Shown: positions 52,555 through 61,797, counted from the stretch's first letter. The stretch is 64,000 bases of DNA from Arthrobacter sp. SLBN-122 (GCF_006715165.1 NZ_VFMS01000001.1:3782001-3846000), one strand, 5' to 3'. The notes: generated by a model from the letters alone, not told the origin. A program made the numbers and translations.

Positions 52555-53077
52555 GTGTTTCCGCAGGTCAAGGGCCTGTTGGTCCCGGTAGTGTTGACAA
52601 AGCTTGACATTTTCCCGCTTCGGGTGTCAGCCCGACATTGTTAAGTAGCATCCGGCCGCCCCGTGTAGGGCTGCATGCTGCCGCCGACTCTGCAACGTGC
52701 CGTAGCTTTCTGGCTGCCGGTCCGATGTGTGGTGCATGACTAGGCTTTCTGGAGGCGATAGAGGTCGCTGGCACAAGGGCCGTGTTGCGACACGCTTGCA
52801 GGCACCTCAAGCGCAGACCGTCGTTGCGTCTGAGCTGCATTCGGTCCCGGGTGCACTGGACCTTCGCGTCGACGACGCGCAGAAGACTGGCACCGAGAAC
52901 GAAGCGCGCGTTTAAGCCGGCGCCCCAAGAGTCTCGAAACCGCGCTAATTAGTACACTCGGGCGCGAGGCGCGGCAAGTCTCCCACAACTTTGTTTGTTC
53001 GCCAGCTGCGCTCCCGCGGGGTGTTGGGTTTCAACGTTTCCGCAAAGAGGTGTCTCTCTGCCACGGCATCGTAGCCT
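52553..53077. other. 525-bp non-coding stretch at the left end of the island
   Basis: No ORF here is supported by similarity or a ribosome-binding site. A TTGACA-like motif and small dyads (TGTC-AGCCC-GACA) are visible. I see no RNA gene or integrase fragment. Confidence 0.5.
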
Positions 53078-53944
53078 TTAGTGTGCCCCTCGCTCAAGAT
53101 CCGCTAGTTCAGATTCAAGTTGCTGGGTCAGGGTCCGAAGACGACGGATGTGCTGTTGGGAGACACCTCCGGGCTGGGTTGTGACTTGTGCGTCGACATC
53201 GAAAACGGTGTTAGGGCTGTGCCAGACGTTGAACCACTCGAGGCCATGGCCGAGAGCGTCGCGGGTAACGCCCTGGAGCAGCAGGAGTGGTTCGCGCGTC
53301 TTGATGTTGAGCTTCCCGGCCAGGTCGGCATCCGATGAGACTGCCTGTACTTGGCGGGGTCCGCCGGCGGGGTGGTAGCCGTGGTCGCGCATCAGGTTTA
53401 GGAGTGATGCGTTTTCGAGCAGTTCTGCGGTGAAGTGCGGGAAGAAGTCTCGCGGTACCCAGGTTCGCATGAAGGCCACGGGAAGGTCATCGAGGTATCT
53501 TACCCGCTCGATCTTCCAGGTGTTCGGGGTGTAGAGGGCCTCCATACCGGCCCGGGGTGGCTCGGATGGTTCTACGCTGAGGACGTGGGTGCGCAGGCGC
53601 TGGCCGTGTGCTGCCGCTTGTTCGTCCAGACCGCCCGCGCGCTGAACGTGCCGGCGGAGGACTGGTGTTGCGGCCACGACGCTCCCGCGGCCGCGCTGGC
53701 GGCGAATCAGGCCCAGGTCGGCGAGGCCGGACAACGCTTGGCGTACCACGCTGCGGGAGACGCCGAACTGCCTCGTCAGCTCATCCTCGGTAGGGATTGA
53801 AGAGCCTGGGGAAAGTCCCATATCAACGATTTGCCGGTGCAGGATGTCCCGGATTTGGGCGTGGAGAGGACCTCCGTCTTCCCGGTTCAGAGGGCTGGTG
53901 CGTCCCGCCTGCTCTGCCGCTGTTACTGCTGGTTCCAAACTCAC
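53078..53944 (-). CDS. GntR/HutC family transcriptional regulator
   Basis: 288-aa regulator. The winged helix at about 25-95 contains PLHAQIRDILHRQIVD, IPTEDELTRQFGVSRS and RRQRGRGSVV; the UTRA effector domain (about 115-275) includes WKIERVRYLDDLPVAFM and LLLLQGVTRDALGHGLEWFNVW, typical for small-molecule sensing. The GTG at 53944 has GAGGAG five bases away; the frame runs 82 codons further, across the divergent promoter, and is rejected. It faces the RuBisCO-like operon and probably represses it, with a sugar acid or phosphate as inducer (inference). Confidence 0.88.
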   Translation of the reverse strand: MSLEPAVTAAEQAGRTSPLNREDGGPLHAQIRDILHRQIVDMGLSPGSSIPTEDELTRQFGVSRSVVRQALSGLADLGLIRRQRGRGSVVAATPVLRRHVQRAGGLDEQAAAHGQRLRTHVLSVEPSEPPRAGMEALYTPNTWKIERVRYLDDLPVAFMRTWVPRDFFPHFTAELLENASLLNLMRDHGYHPAGGPRQVQAVSSDADLAGKLNIKTREPLLLLQGVTRDALGHGLEWFNVWHSPNTVFDVDAQVTTQPGGVSQQHIRRLRTLTQQLESELADLERGAH

Positions 53945-54041
53945 GTTGACTCCTCTGCCCTGTTCAAATCTTAGCCCCTGACGTACTTCCTCTTGGCCGA
54001 GCGGTAACGATGCGTGGTCTTGACGTGACCCGCACCACCTA

Positions 54042-54066
54042 TTGTACGTGTCAAAGGTACGTACAA
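54042..54066. promoter_or_regulatory. Candidate operator between the GntR gene and the RuBisCO-like operon
   Basis: TTGTACGT-N9-ACGTACAA is a perfect 8-bp inverted repeat in the 267-bp divergent gap. It overlaps a plausible minus-strand -10 (TACAAT) and lies 17-18 bp after TTGACG at 54020-54025, a plausible plus-strand -35, so one regulator could block both directions. Confidence 0.6.
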
Positions 54067-54211
54067 CTTCGGGCCTTGGGATCACAGGAGATGCCATCGA
54101 CCCGAAGTGCGAGTCACCTGCTTGAGCCCGCATCGGCGCGTGAGCGAAGTGAAAGTACCTGCAGGTGACAGTCGGATACGTGAGTTTCAAAACCCCCGAA
54201 TTGGAGACCCC

Positions 54212-55477
54212 ATGCGCGACCCGCGCTCGGTGCGTTGCACCTACTATCTAGAGTCCGAGATTGACCCCGCGAAGGCCGCAGCCATCATGGCGGGCGAGCA
54301 GTCCAGCGGCACCTTCCTGCCGGTCCCCGGCGAATCGGCCCGGATCCGGGAACGGCACGCCGCCCGGATATCTGATGTTCAGGAGCTTGGTTTTTGCCGT
54401 CCTTCCTTGCCCTCACGGGCGAACCCGGAGAAGGTCCGTGCTGCATTGGTGACTGTTGATTTCCCGATGGAGAACGTCGGAACGGACCTGGCGACCTTGC
54501 AGACCGCCATCGCCGGCAACCTCTTCGAGCTCGGCGACCTGTATGCCTGCCGGCTCCAAAACATGGAGCTGCCGGAGGACTTCATCGCCGCCCACCCCGG
54601 TCCGGCCTTCGGCATCGAGGGGACACGCAGACTCATCAGCGATGTCCAGGGCGTCATGGTCGGCACCATCGTCAAACCCAACGTCGGGCTCTCCGAAGAA
54701 GAGTTCCGTCTGGTCGTCCGGGATCTGGCGATGGCGTCCATCGACCTGATCAAGGACGACGAGCTCATGACTGATCCGGCGTACCTGCCGCTGGAACGCC
54801 GGGTCGCAGTCGCTACCGAAGAGATCCGGGCCGCCGCGCAGGTCACGGGCCACTCCACCATGTATGCCTTCAACATCACCGGTGACCTCGCCGGCCTGCA
54901 GAAGCGCCACGACTTGGTTGTTCAAGCCGGCGGCACGTGCGTGATGCTGAACATTCCCGTGATGGGCCTGCCGGCTCTTGCCTTGTTGCGCAGCTTCGCC
55001 GAGGTACCGATCCACGGCCACCGCGCCGGCCTCGCCGCCTCCATGCGATCCAAGGCCCTGGGCATGGACTACCGGGTCTGGCAGCAAATGGCCCGCCTTG
55101 CCGGCGCCGACCACCTGCACGCCAGCGGACTCGGCAGCAAGTTCTACGAACTCGACGACGAAGTCGCGGCCAACATCCGCAGCCTGCTCGAACCCCTCGG
55201 ACAGACCATTGCAGCGCTGCCTGTTTTGTCCTCAGGGCAAAATGTCGCCACTCCCGGCCCCACATTCCACGCGGTCGGTTCCACGGACCTGATGATGCTC
55301 GCCGGCGGTGGGGTAGCCGCCCACCCGGACGGTCCCGGGGCCGGGGTGCGGAGCCTGCGCCAGGCGTGGGAAGCAGCAGTGGAAGGAGTGCCTCTGCAGT
55401 CGGCAGCGGACAAACTCGCTCAAACGGGGGACGATGCTCTCCTGCACGCTGTCCAGACCTTCGGGAAAGGTGCCTGA
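54212..55477 (+). CDS. RuBisCO-like protein (form IV) of a sugar-acid operon
   Basis: 421-aa RuBisCO large-subunit-like protein. Active-site correspondences: GTIVKPNVGLS keeps the catalytic Lys (155) but has Asn (157) where RuBisCO has its second Lys; LIKDDELM keeps the carbamylated Lys (181) and metal acids (183, 184); HGHRAGLAA keeps His-Arg (270, 271); HASGLGSK keeps His 303 and loop-6 Lys 310; SSGQ and LAGGGVAAHP keep phosphate-binding residues. Hence metal-dependent enolisation chemistry is likely, but not CO2 fixation. In D-apionate pathways, RLPs decarboxylate or hydrolyse a phosphorylated 3-keto acid made by a DUF1537 kinase, as encoded next door. ATG 54212 has GGAG upstream. Confidence 0.9.
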   Translation: MRDPRSVRCTYYLESEIDPAKAAAIMAGEQSSGTFLPVPGESARIRERHAARISDVQELGFCRPSLPSRANPEKVRAALVTVDFPMENVGTDLATLQTAIAGNLFELGDLYACRLQNMELPEDFIAAHPGPAFGIEGTRRLISDVQGVMVGTIVKPNVGLSEEEFRLVVRDLAMASIDLIKDDELMTDPAYLPLERRVAVATEEIRAAAQVTGHSTMYAFNITGDLAGLQKRHDLVVQAGGTCVMLNIPVMGLPALALLRSFAEVPIHGHRAGLAASMRSKALGMDYRVWQQMARLAGADHLHASGLGSKFYELDDEVAANIRSLLEPLGQTIAALPVLSSGQNVATPGPTFHAVGSTDLMMLAGGGVAAHPDGPGAGVRSLRQAWEAAVEGVPLQSAADKLAQTGDDALLHAVQTFGKGA

Positions 55478-55478
55478 G

Positions 55479-56777
55479 ATGCCAGCTTTCGGTTTCGTCG
55501 CAGACGACCTCACTGGAGCCGCCGACGTTCTGGCCCAGTCCCACCGCTACGGCCTGGAAGCTGCCCTGGTCATCGGGGACGCTCCACTGCCCACGGACAC
55601 CGACGTCGTCGGGTTCGCAGGACCGGCCCGCTCCATGTCCGGAATAGCGTTCGACAACCTGGTCATCAGGGACCTCGCCGGGATTGCTGCCCTGAACCTG
55701 GACGTGCTGCTGTACAAGGTCTGCTCCACCTTCGACAGCTCGGTCACTGTCGGGAGCATCGGCCGCGGGATCCAGCTGCTCCATCAGCAATTCCCCCTGC
55801 ACGGCCCCATTCCCGTGGCGCCCGCCCAGCCGGGCTTCGGCCGGTACACCGCCTTCAGCAATCACTATGCCAACTACGCCGGCAAAACCTACCGGCTGGA
55901 CCGCCACCCGGTCATGTCCCGGCACCCGTCCACCCCCATGGCCGAGGCGGACCTACGCCAGGTCCTGGCCGAACAGCTCGGCGGCACCCAGGTGCCCGGG
56001 GCGATCCACCTGCCCGCCTATGAGGACGGCACCTTCAAGGACGCCTGGGCGGAGCGGCGCCGGGACCTCGGGGCACAGGCCTTTGTCGTCGATGCCGTGG
56101 ACGAACACCAGATGGACGCCGTCGCAGAAGCACTCACGCGGGAAGAACACGGTCACGGTCCATCGATCGTGGTCGGATCCGGCGGCATCATGGCAGCCCT
56201 GGCACGGTCCATCTCCGACCAGGCTCCGCGCACACCCCGCCCGCAGCGCCCGTCCGGACCGGTTCTGGCTGTCAGCGCTTCCGCGTCCAGCACCACGGCC
56301 GAACAACTCAACGACGCCATCGGCAATGGCTGGGAGGACGTTCCCGTGCCTGCCGAACTGCTGCAGCGCGATGACGCCACCCTCGTGGCCGCCCTCGATG
56401 AACGCGTTTCCGCGGCCCTCCGGGCAGGCAGGAACGTCGTCGTTCACACAACCCGCGGCGCGGCGGACCCCCGCTACGGCGCCAGCAAACCGGTGGACGC
56501 CGGCTACGTCGGCACACTGATCGGCGGCATCGCTGCCACGATGGCCACAGCCGGGCTCACCCGTGACATCGCCGTCTGCGGCGGCGATACCTCCAGCCAC
56601 GCACTCATCGCCATGGGCGTACGCCAACTGCGCGTTTCTGACCAGTTCGTCACAGCCGGCCCCATCCTGAAAGCCGACGGCGCCTCCGCCGTCGGAGGGT
56701 GCAGGCTCCTGCTCAAGGGCGGACAGGTAGGACCCACCGACATCCTGCGCCGCTTCGCCGGCCAGCTCCCCAGCTGA
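55479..56777 (+). CDS. DUF1537 four-carbon acid sugar kinase family protein
   Basis: 432-aa kinase of the OtnK/DtnK/OiaK superfamily. The N-terminal substrate domain begins AFGFVADDLTGAADV (Asp 9, 10) and includes YKVCSTFDSS; the C-terminal ATP domain has AVSASASSTTAEQL, VVHTTRG, and ICGGDTSSHALIAMGV-like VCGGDTSSHALIAMG near 380, ending LLLKGGQVGPTDIL. Family members phosphorylate threonates, erythronate or 3-oxo-isoapionate. ATG 55479 follows the RLP stop by one base with GAAAGG upstream, so kinase and RLP are made together. The exact substrate is unknown. Confidence 0.9.
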   Translation: MPAFGFVADDLTGAADVLAQSHRYGLEAALVIGDAPLPTDTDVVGFAGPARSMSGIAFDNLVIRDLAGIAALNLDVLLYKVCSTFDSSVTVGSIGRGIQLLHQQFPLHGPIPVAPAQPGFGRYTAFSNHYANYAGKTYRLDRHPVMSRHPSTPMAEADLRQVLAEQLGGTQVPGAIHLPAYEDGTFKDAWAERRRDLGAQAFVVDAVDEHQMDAVAEALTREEHGHGPSIVVGSGGIMAALARSISDQAPRTPRPQRPSGPVLAVSASASSTTAEQLNDAIGNGWEDVPVPAELLQRDDATLVAALDERVSAALRAGRNVVVHTTRGAADPRYGASKPVDAGYVGTLIGGIAATMATAGLTRDIAVCGGDTSSHALIAMGVRQLRVSDQFVTAGPILKADGASAVGGCRLLLKGGQVGPTDILRRFAGQLPS

Positions 56778-56829
56778 CACCCCCCACACAAATCCTCCAC
56801 GCATCAAGAACCAACGAAAGGCGGCCCCC

Positions 56830-57873
56830 ATGCGGGCAGTAGTTAAGAACGCAGCAGAGCGAGGCGTCACCTACGTCACCGACGCCGGTGACCCCAAGGC
56901 AACAGAAGGCTCCGTCGTCATCGAAGTCGGCGCCGCGTCCCTGTGCGGCACCGACCGCGAACTCTACGAATGGACCCCATCGGCCCAGGCGTTCAACCTC
57001 AACCTCCCGGTCACCCTCGGGCACGAAGGCGCAGGAACCATCGTCGAGGTCGGTCCCGGCGTTACCGGGCTGCAGGTCGGCGACCAGGTCGCCCTCGAAA
57101 GCCACCTGACCTGCGGCCAGTGCTTCCCCTGCCGCACCGGAGACGCGCACACGTGTGAACGTACCGGGATCCTGGGCATGCACATTGACGGCGTCTTCGC
57201 CGAGTACGCCGCCGTGCCGCAGGACATCTGCGTCAAGCTCCCCACCGGCCTGTCCCTCGAATCCGGCGCGTTGCTCGAGGCAGCCGGCGTGGCCGTGCAC
57301 GCCATCCAGCGCGCCAACTACTCCGTCGCTGGCCGGGCCGTGCTCGTCAGCGGCGCAGGTCCGGTCGGGCTCGTCGTCGTGAACCTGGCACTGCTCATGG
57401 GCGCCTCCCATGTCATCGCCGTCGACCCCAACCCCTACCGGAGGGCCCAAGCCGAAAAGCTCGGCGCGACCGCCTTGCGCCCCAACGACGGCATCATCGA
57501 ACGCTGCCGCGAACTCACCGGCCGCCGCGGCGGCTTCGACGTCGGCTTCGAATGCTCCGGAGCCCCCGGCACCCTGACCACTCTCTTCGAAGCCGTCCGC
57601 CGCGAAGCCACCGTCATCACCGTCGGACACCCCAGCCGCCCCGCCGAAGTCGACATCGCCGCCTACATCAACAAAAAGGGCATCACCCTTCGCGGCATCT
57701 TCGGCCGCAGGCTCTGGGAAACCTGGGAACAAAGCCTGCTGCTGCTGGACTCCGGCCGGCTTGAGCTCGACTGGCTCATCACCCACCGCAAGAAGCTCAG
57801 CGAGATCGACGAAGCCGTCGAGCTTCTCACCGGAGACGCCTGCAAAGTCCTGCTCATCCCTGGCCTCGGCTAA
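56830..57873 (+). CDS. Zinc-dependent medium-chain dehydrogenase (Tdh/sorbitol-type)
   Basis: 347-aa MDR enzyme. Catalytic zinc ligands Cys 39 (LCGTDRE), His 65-Glu 66 (GHEGAG) and Glu near 150; structural zinc Cys 95, 98, 101 and 109 (CGQCFPCRTGDAHTC). Rossmann loop SGAGPVGLVVV followed by an acidic residue in AVDPNPYRR indicates NAD. It resembles threonine and polyol dehydrogenases. In this operon it most likely oxidises a hydroxyl of the imported acid to the keto acid used by the kinase (inference). It follows the kinase by 52 bp with GAAAGG. Confidence 0.88.
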   Translation: MRAVVKNAAERGVTYVTDAGDPKATEGSVVIEVGAASLCGTDRELYEWTPSAQAFNLNLPVTLGHEGAGTIVEVGPGVTGLQVGDQVALESHLTCGQCFPCRTGDAHTCERTGILGMHIDGVFAEYAAVPQDICVKLPTGLSLESGALLEAAGVAVHAIQRANYSVAGRAVLVSGAGPVGLVVVNLALLMGASHVIAVDPNPYRRAQAEKLGATALRPNDGIIERCRELTGRRGGFDVGFECSGAPGTLTTLFEAVRREATVITVGHPSRPAEVDIAAYINKKGITLRGIFGRRLWETWEQSLLLLDSGRLELDWLITHRKKLSEIDEAVELLTGDACKVLLIPGLG

Positions 57874-57947
57874 CCCAACCCAACCGCGGAACTGACGCTC
57901 GGACCCGTGCAGTTCCCAACCACTCAGCTATTCAATAGGAGAAATCA

Positions 57948-58985
57948 ATGTCGATTCCCATCAAGAAAGCTCTGGAGAAGGTCCCCGGCGGCATGATGCT
58001 GGTGCCCCTGGGCATCGGTGCCGTCATCCACACCCTGGCCCCGGACGCCGGTAAATTCTTCGGATCCTTCACAGGAGCCTTCTTCACCGGCCTGGCGCCA
58101 CTGCTGGCCGTGTTCTTCGTCTGCCTCGGCGCCACACTCGAGGTCAAATCAACGCCCTATATCCTTAAAAAAGGCGGGGTACTCCTCGGCTCCAAAATCC
58201 TTTTCGCCATCCTGATCGGCGTCATCGCCGGCCGCTTCCTCGGCGAGGCCCCCATCGAAACCGGGATCCTCGCTGGCCTGTCCACCCTCGCACTCGTCGC
58301 GGCCCTGAACGACACCAACGGCGGGCTCTACATCTCCCTGATGGGACAGTTCGGCCGCAAACGCGACGCCGGAGCCTACTCCATCCTGTCCCTGGAATCC
58401 GGGCCCTTCCTGACCATGGTCACCCTCGGCATCGCCGGCCTCGCTGCCTTTCCTTGGCAGGCACTCGTCGGCGCCATCCTCCCGCTGGCACTGGGCATGC
58501 TCCTCGGAAACCTGGACAAGAACATGCGGAACCTCCTGGCCCCACTGGTACCGGCGATGGTGCCATTCCTCGGCCTGGCCCTCGGCCTGACCATCAACCT
58601 CAACGCCGTCGTCGAAGCAGGACTGCTCGGCATCGGCCTCGGCCTGTTCGTGGTCTTCGTCGGCGGCGCAGTGCTGCTCCTCGCCGACAAACTCACCGGC
58701 GGTGACGGCGTGGCAGGCCTCGCCGCAGCAACCACAGCCGGCAACGCAGCCCTCGTCCCCGCGATCATCGCCACGGCCAACCCCGTCTACGCGCCGGCCG
58801 CGGAACATGCCACCGTCCTCGTGGCAGCATCAGTTGTCGTCTCCGCTGTACTCTGCCCGATCGTGACCTCAGCATGGGCAAAGCGGCTGCAGAAAATGGC
58901 CCGTCTCCAGGACAACGAAGAAAACGCCCCCGAGCAGGAGGCACCAGCCCTCAAGCATGCAGGTAGTACCCCAGAACTGACCTAG
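57948..58985 (+). CDS. kdgT: 2-keto-3-deoxygluconate permease family (KdgT)
   Basis: 345-aa membrane protein with about ten helices; opening [23 protein letters not shown] split from the helix [21 protein letters not shown], and [18 protein letters not shown] and [16 protein letters not shown] are KdgT hallmarks. The family moves sugar acids with protons, so it is the likely importer for the operon substrate. It starts 74 bp after the dehydrogenase with AGGAGA upstream. The tail after about 325 is acidic. Confidence 0.9.
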   Translation: MSIPIKKALEKVPGGMMLVPLGIGAVIHTLAPDAGKFFGSFTGAFFTGLAPLLAVFFVCLGATLEVKSTPYILKKGGVLLGSKILFAILIGVIAGRFLGEAPIETGILAGLSTLALVAALNDTNGGLYISLMGQFGRKRDAGAYSILSLESGPFLTMVTLGIAGLAAFPWQALVGAILPLALGMLLGNLDKNMRNLLAPLVPAMVPFLGLALGLTINLNAVVEAGLLGIGLGLFVVFVGGAVLLLADKLTGGDGVAGLAAATTAGNAALVPAIIATANPVYAPAAEHATVLVAASVVVSAVLCPIVTSAWAKRLQKMARLQDNEENAPEQEAPALKHAGSTPELT

Positions 58986-59001
58986 CAGTACTAAAGGAAA
59001 A

Positions 59002-59032
59002 GGGCCGGGCGTGCACAATGCACGCCCCGCCC
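59002..59032 (+). terminator. Hairpin after the sugar-acid operon
   Basis: GGGCGTGCA-CAA-TGCACGCCC extended by GGGC/GCCC, 17 bp after kdgT. No T-tract follows. Confidence 0.5.
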
Positions 59033-59089
59033 ATCCTTATATACGCGGACCTGGTGGACGGAAACGCCAAATCCACCGGAAGGAACACC

Positions 59090-59341
59090 ATGAATGCAGA
59101 CACTCAGCTAGTGAAAGTCCCATCCCCTAGCCCGCAAAGTCGCCTACTCAGCTATCACAACTGGATTCACCTGAACCCGGGCGACAGAGTGATCGTGAAA
59201 CGAACCGGATGTGCACCCGAACATGGCACGGTGGATGACGTCGGCGAAGACGCCTCATACTTTTGGGTCTGGATTGACGGCCAAGGCAGAACTCTGATCT
59301 TCCACGGAGACGGATCGGTCATTCACAAACTCCTCCACTAG
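59090..59341 (+). CDS. Small hypothetical protein, SH3-like character
   Basis: 83-aa acidic-basic mixed protein not recognised. The segment WIHLNPGDRVIVKRTGCAPEHG, split here at DRV, followed by TVDDVGEDASYFWVWIDG and RTLIFHGDGSVIHKL, reads as alternating short strands, like a small beta-barrel or SH3-type fold. ATG 59090 has GGAAGGA upstream; the earlier in-frame ATG at 59018 lies inside the hairpin. No operon partner. Confidence 0.6.
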   Translation: MNADTQLVKVPSPSPQSRLLSYHNWIHLNPGDRVIVKRTGCAPEHGTVDDVGEDASYFWVWIDGQGRTLIFHGDGSVIHKLLH

Positions 59342-59372
59342 CCTCAGCCGACATAACTAATAAGAGACATAG

Positions 59373-59402
59373 GCGTCTCGAAACCCTAGGGTTTCGAGGC
59401 GC
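59373..59402. repeat. 30-bp palindrome, copy 1
   Basis: Near-perfect palindrome centred on CCCTAGGG with arms reading CTCGAAA and TTTCGAG, flanked by GCGT and GCGC. A second copy lies at 61768-61797; the two flank the membrane-protein and phosphotransferase genes. Confidence 0.7.
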
Positions 59403-59538
59403 ATCGGTTGGTGCAGGTGGGCCTTTCACAGCGAAAAATAGGCACCTGGACGTTACTGCGCGAGGACCATGGCCCTGCACATCTGTCATCACGATGGGCT
59501 CAGGCCGCGCCTTTCCGATAGGACCTCAAAATTTGGCT

Positions 59539-60252
59539 CTAGAGGTCGTGTGGACAAATTTCAGTGCCGGCCAGTTCAGGCTTTCCCTGTCCGTATGAGG
59601 GGTCGTCGTCGTTTACTGCCCAGATGACACCGCCCCCTGGGCAGGGCATAACATCGAACACTCTGCCATGGAGGTGCGCCCGCAGATGGTGCCCGTCATC
59701 CTCGACTACTTCCCAGCGGGCCGCCGGCAACGTTGCGCGATAGTGCTGCAACACATCGACGTCTCCTGAGAGCTTGAACCAGCGGGTACAGCCGCCCACA
59801 CCACTCATGCCGCCGCCGTTGAATTGGCCGATGTGGCTGATGGAGTCGAACACCTGCTGGGCCTCACGATCTGCGGCGGCCATGGGCTCATCCGTGCCCT
59901 CGATCACGCATTGTGGAGATGAAACGTATTGCTTCTCAAACCGCTGTCCCAGCGCCAGGGGCGTGACAGCGAACATCCCGACCAGCATGAGGACAGGAAT
60001 GGCCGCGGCCGTCCGCCGCATCCATCGTCTTGTCGAGAGCATGAAACCGATGACCGCAAAGACCGCGACCAGAAGGAGCGCCAATCTGGAGGGCCCGGCC
60101 GTCAACCCCCATATGAGTCCGCCAAACGCGGTGCCGGTGACATCGCCGTACACCCTCATGAATCCGTAATGAACCAGCACGCCCAGCAGCGCCAGTCCTG
60201 TCCCAATGACGAGCAGCACCGCGGCAGTGACGGATCGGCCGGTCACGGGCAT
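59539..60252 (-). CDS. Hypothetical membrane protein
   Basis: 237-aa protein with three N-terminal hydrophobic helices (about 9-31, 43-69, 80-100), then a probably extracytoplasmic domain with four Cys (SPQCVIEG, GGCTRWF, VMPCPGGG, TEICPHDL) that could form two disulfides. LQHYRATLPAARWEVVEDDG resembles small actinobacterial surface proteins. No family recognised. It lies between the two palindrome copies. Confidence 0.65.
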   Translation of the reverse strand: MPVTGRSVTAAVLLVIGTGLALLGVLVHYGFMRVYGDVTGTAFGGLIWGLTAGPSRLALLLVAVFAVIGFMLSTRRWMRRTAAAIPVLMLVGMFAVTPLALGQRFEKQYVSSPQCVIEGTDEPMAAADREAQQVFDSISHIGQFNGGGMSGVGGCTRWFKLSGDVDVLQHYRATLPAARWEVVEDDGHHLRAHLHGRVFDVMPCPGGGVIWAVNDDDPSYGQGKPELAGTEICPHDL

Positions 60253-60699
60253 GGCTCATGGTAGGTTCCGCCCGACCAAATGTCCCCAGGTTTTTCGGCA
60301 GTGTAAGCAGTGACTGGAAACAGAAGAAAAAAAGGTTTGGGGTGGCTGGAGTCAGCGGTTCGTTTCGCAGGACCGCCAATTATCTGCATCTAAGTCCAAG
60401 CAGTAGGGATCTTGGCCATCACCAGTGCCCCTTATTGGCCGCTTGATCCCACCACCGCATGTTCGAGACGGCTCACATCCCAAGGGTTGTGAGACGCGCC
60501 TGATGCTCCAGTTGGGGACCTTCACAGCACCGACGCGGACGCGCGGACATCCGCTTCGAACCGGCCAGGACACTGGAGGCGGTCCCGGAGCGCCCAAATG
60601 ACCTGTCCGGTTTATCGCCCTTGCAGGTCATCGACTATGCCCCGGGCGGAATCGGGAGCGCGCCTTACGCCGCGTACCAAGCACCGACGCAGCTCACTG
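60253..60699. other. 447-bp stretch without a supported gene
   Basis: Short ORFs on both strands lack ribosome-binding sites and recognisable domains. No RNA gene or repeat is seen. Confidence 0.45.
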
Positions 60700-61623
60700 T
60701 CACACAAGCAGCGCCTCGAGCTCCGGAAGTCGGCCGAACATGTCGGGAAGGCCGCGCACCCCGTTGCACACGGACTCGTGCGACAGCGCGAGGTCAGGGC
60801 CGGTGCTCGCCTCGACACCGGCGAGGCACCGGAGGATGTTCAACCTCATGTGCCCCAGCCAGCCGCCGATCATGAACACAAACCAGCTTGGACCTGACGG
60901 CGGCAGCGCTCCGCCCCCCGCGACATAGCCGTCGAGAACCGAGCGGAAAATGGCGGGCTTGATGTCGTCGAAGCCAGGTCCCTTCGCGAGGCTCAGCGCG
61001 GTCGAGCCGAGCTCACTGGACAGGTCGAGCATCCCCGAGAGCTCCCAGTCGAGCACCACCGGCCGACCCTCTCGAGCGAGCAGATTCCATGGGTGGATGT
61101 CCCTGTGGGTCAGCACGACGGGGCCTGGCCGTTCGCAGGTGTCGACGAAGTGGGCAATCGCGAGGAACGTCTCGACGTGAGAGGCGAGTTCGTCGGCCCA
61201 CGGCTGTCCGGTCGCCGCTGCCCGCATTGCGAGCTCGGACCAGTCCCGTGACGTCTGGTCCTCGATCGACACAGGGGTCCACGCGACGTCGAGCGCGTGG
61301 ATGCGCGCGAGGATCTCGCCGATCTCAAACGCGTACGCTGCCGTCACCGGCGCTTCGGGTACCTTCTCGCCTTCGACCCATCGGTGAATGAGTGTGTGGT
61401 GGCTGGCCGAGATCGGCTCTGGCATCGGAATGCCGGCAGCGAAGGCCGCCCGCTCAAACCGGAACACGTCCTCGACGCGGTAGGTCCAGCGGCGGTCGAG
61501 GAGGTTCAACTCCTTCACCGCGAACGACCCCTGGTCGGTGTCGAGCCGGTACATCCGGTTGGCGAACCCGCCGTGGACGCGAATCATCGACCCGACCGGC
61601 GCGCCGAGATGCGAAAGGTTCAC
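60700..61623 (-). CDS. Aminoglycoside phosphotransferase (APH) family protein
   Basis: 307-aa kinase-like protein. N-lobe FAVKELNL holds the ATP Lys; the Brenner-type catalytic loop is LTHRDIHPWNLL and the metal Asp is in VLDWELSG. The Asp and Asn needed for transfer are present. Substrate could be an aminoglycoside, a sugar or an amino alcohol; family membership does not prove resistance. GTG start at 61623. It is the only gene between the hypothetical membrane protein and palindrome copy 2. Confidence 0.8.
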   Translation of the reverse strand: MNLSHLGAPVGSMIRVHGGFANRMYRLDTDQGSFAVKELNLLDRRWTYRVEDVFRFERAAFAAGIPMPEPISASHHTLIHRWVEGEKVPEAPVTAAYAFEIGEILARIHALDVAWTPVSIEDQTSRDWSELAMRAAATGQPWADELASHVETFLAIAHFVDTCERPGPVVLTHRDIHPWNLLAREGRPVVLDWELSGMLDLSSELGSTALSLAKGPGFDDIKPAIFRSVLDGYVAGGGALPPSGPSWFVFMIGGWLGHMRLNILRCLAGVEASTGPDLALSHESVCNGVRGLPDMFGRLPELEALLV

Positions 61624-61767
61624 GCAGTCATTCTAGAAGATTGCAATTCACCGATGCACCGATCTTTCCCGCCATGCATGCGCACGATCAGCGCCACGCC
61701 GACGAACGGCTACAGCCCTACCACTTACCAAACACGCCTTAGCCCGATTCGGTGTCTCGAATCCTCT

Positions 61768-61797
61768 GCGCCTCGAAACCCTAGGGTTTCGAGGCGT
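61768..61797. repeat. 30-bp palindrome, copy 2, in a larger dyad
   Basis: Same core as 59373-59402. It is itself enclosed by an outer inverted repeat, GGTGTCTCGAA at 61751-61761 and TTCGAGACACC at 61803-61813. Confidence 0.7.

Noticed and set aside
60598..60897. Plus-strand ORF overlapping the APH gene end
   Set aside because: It overlaps the better-supported minus-strand kinase and has no domain or ribosome-binding site.
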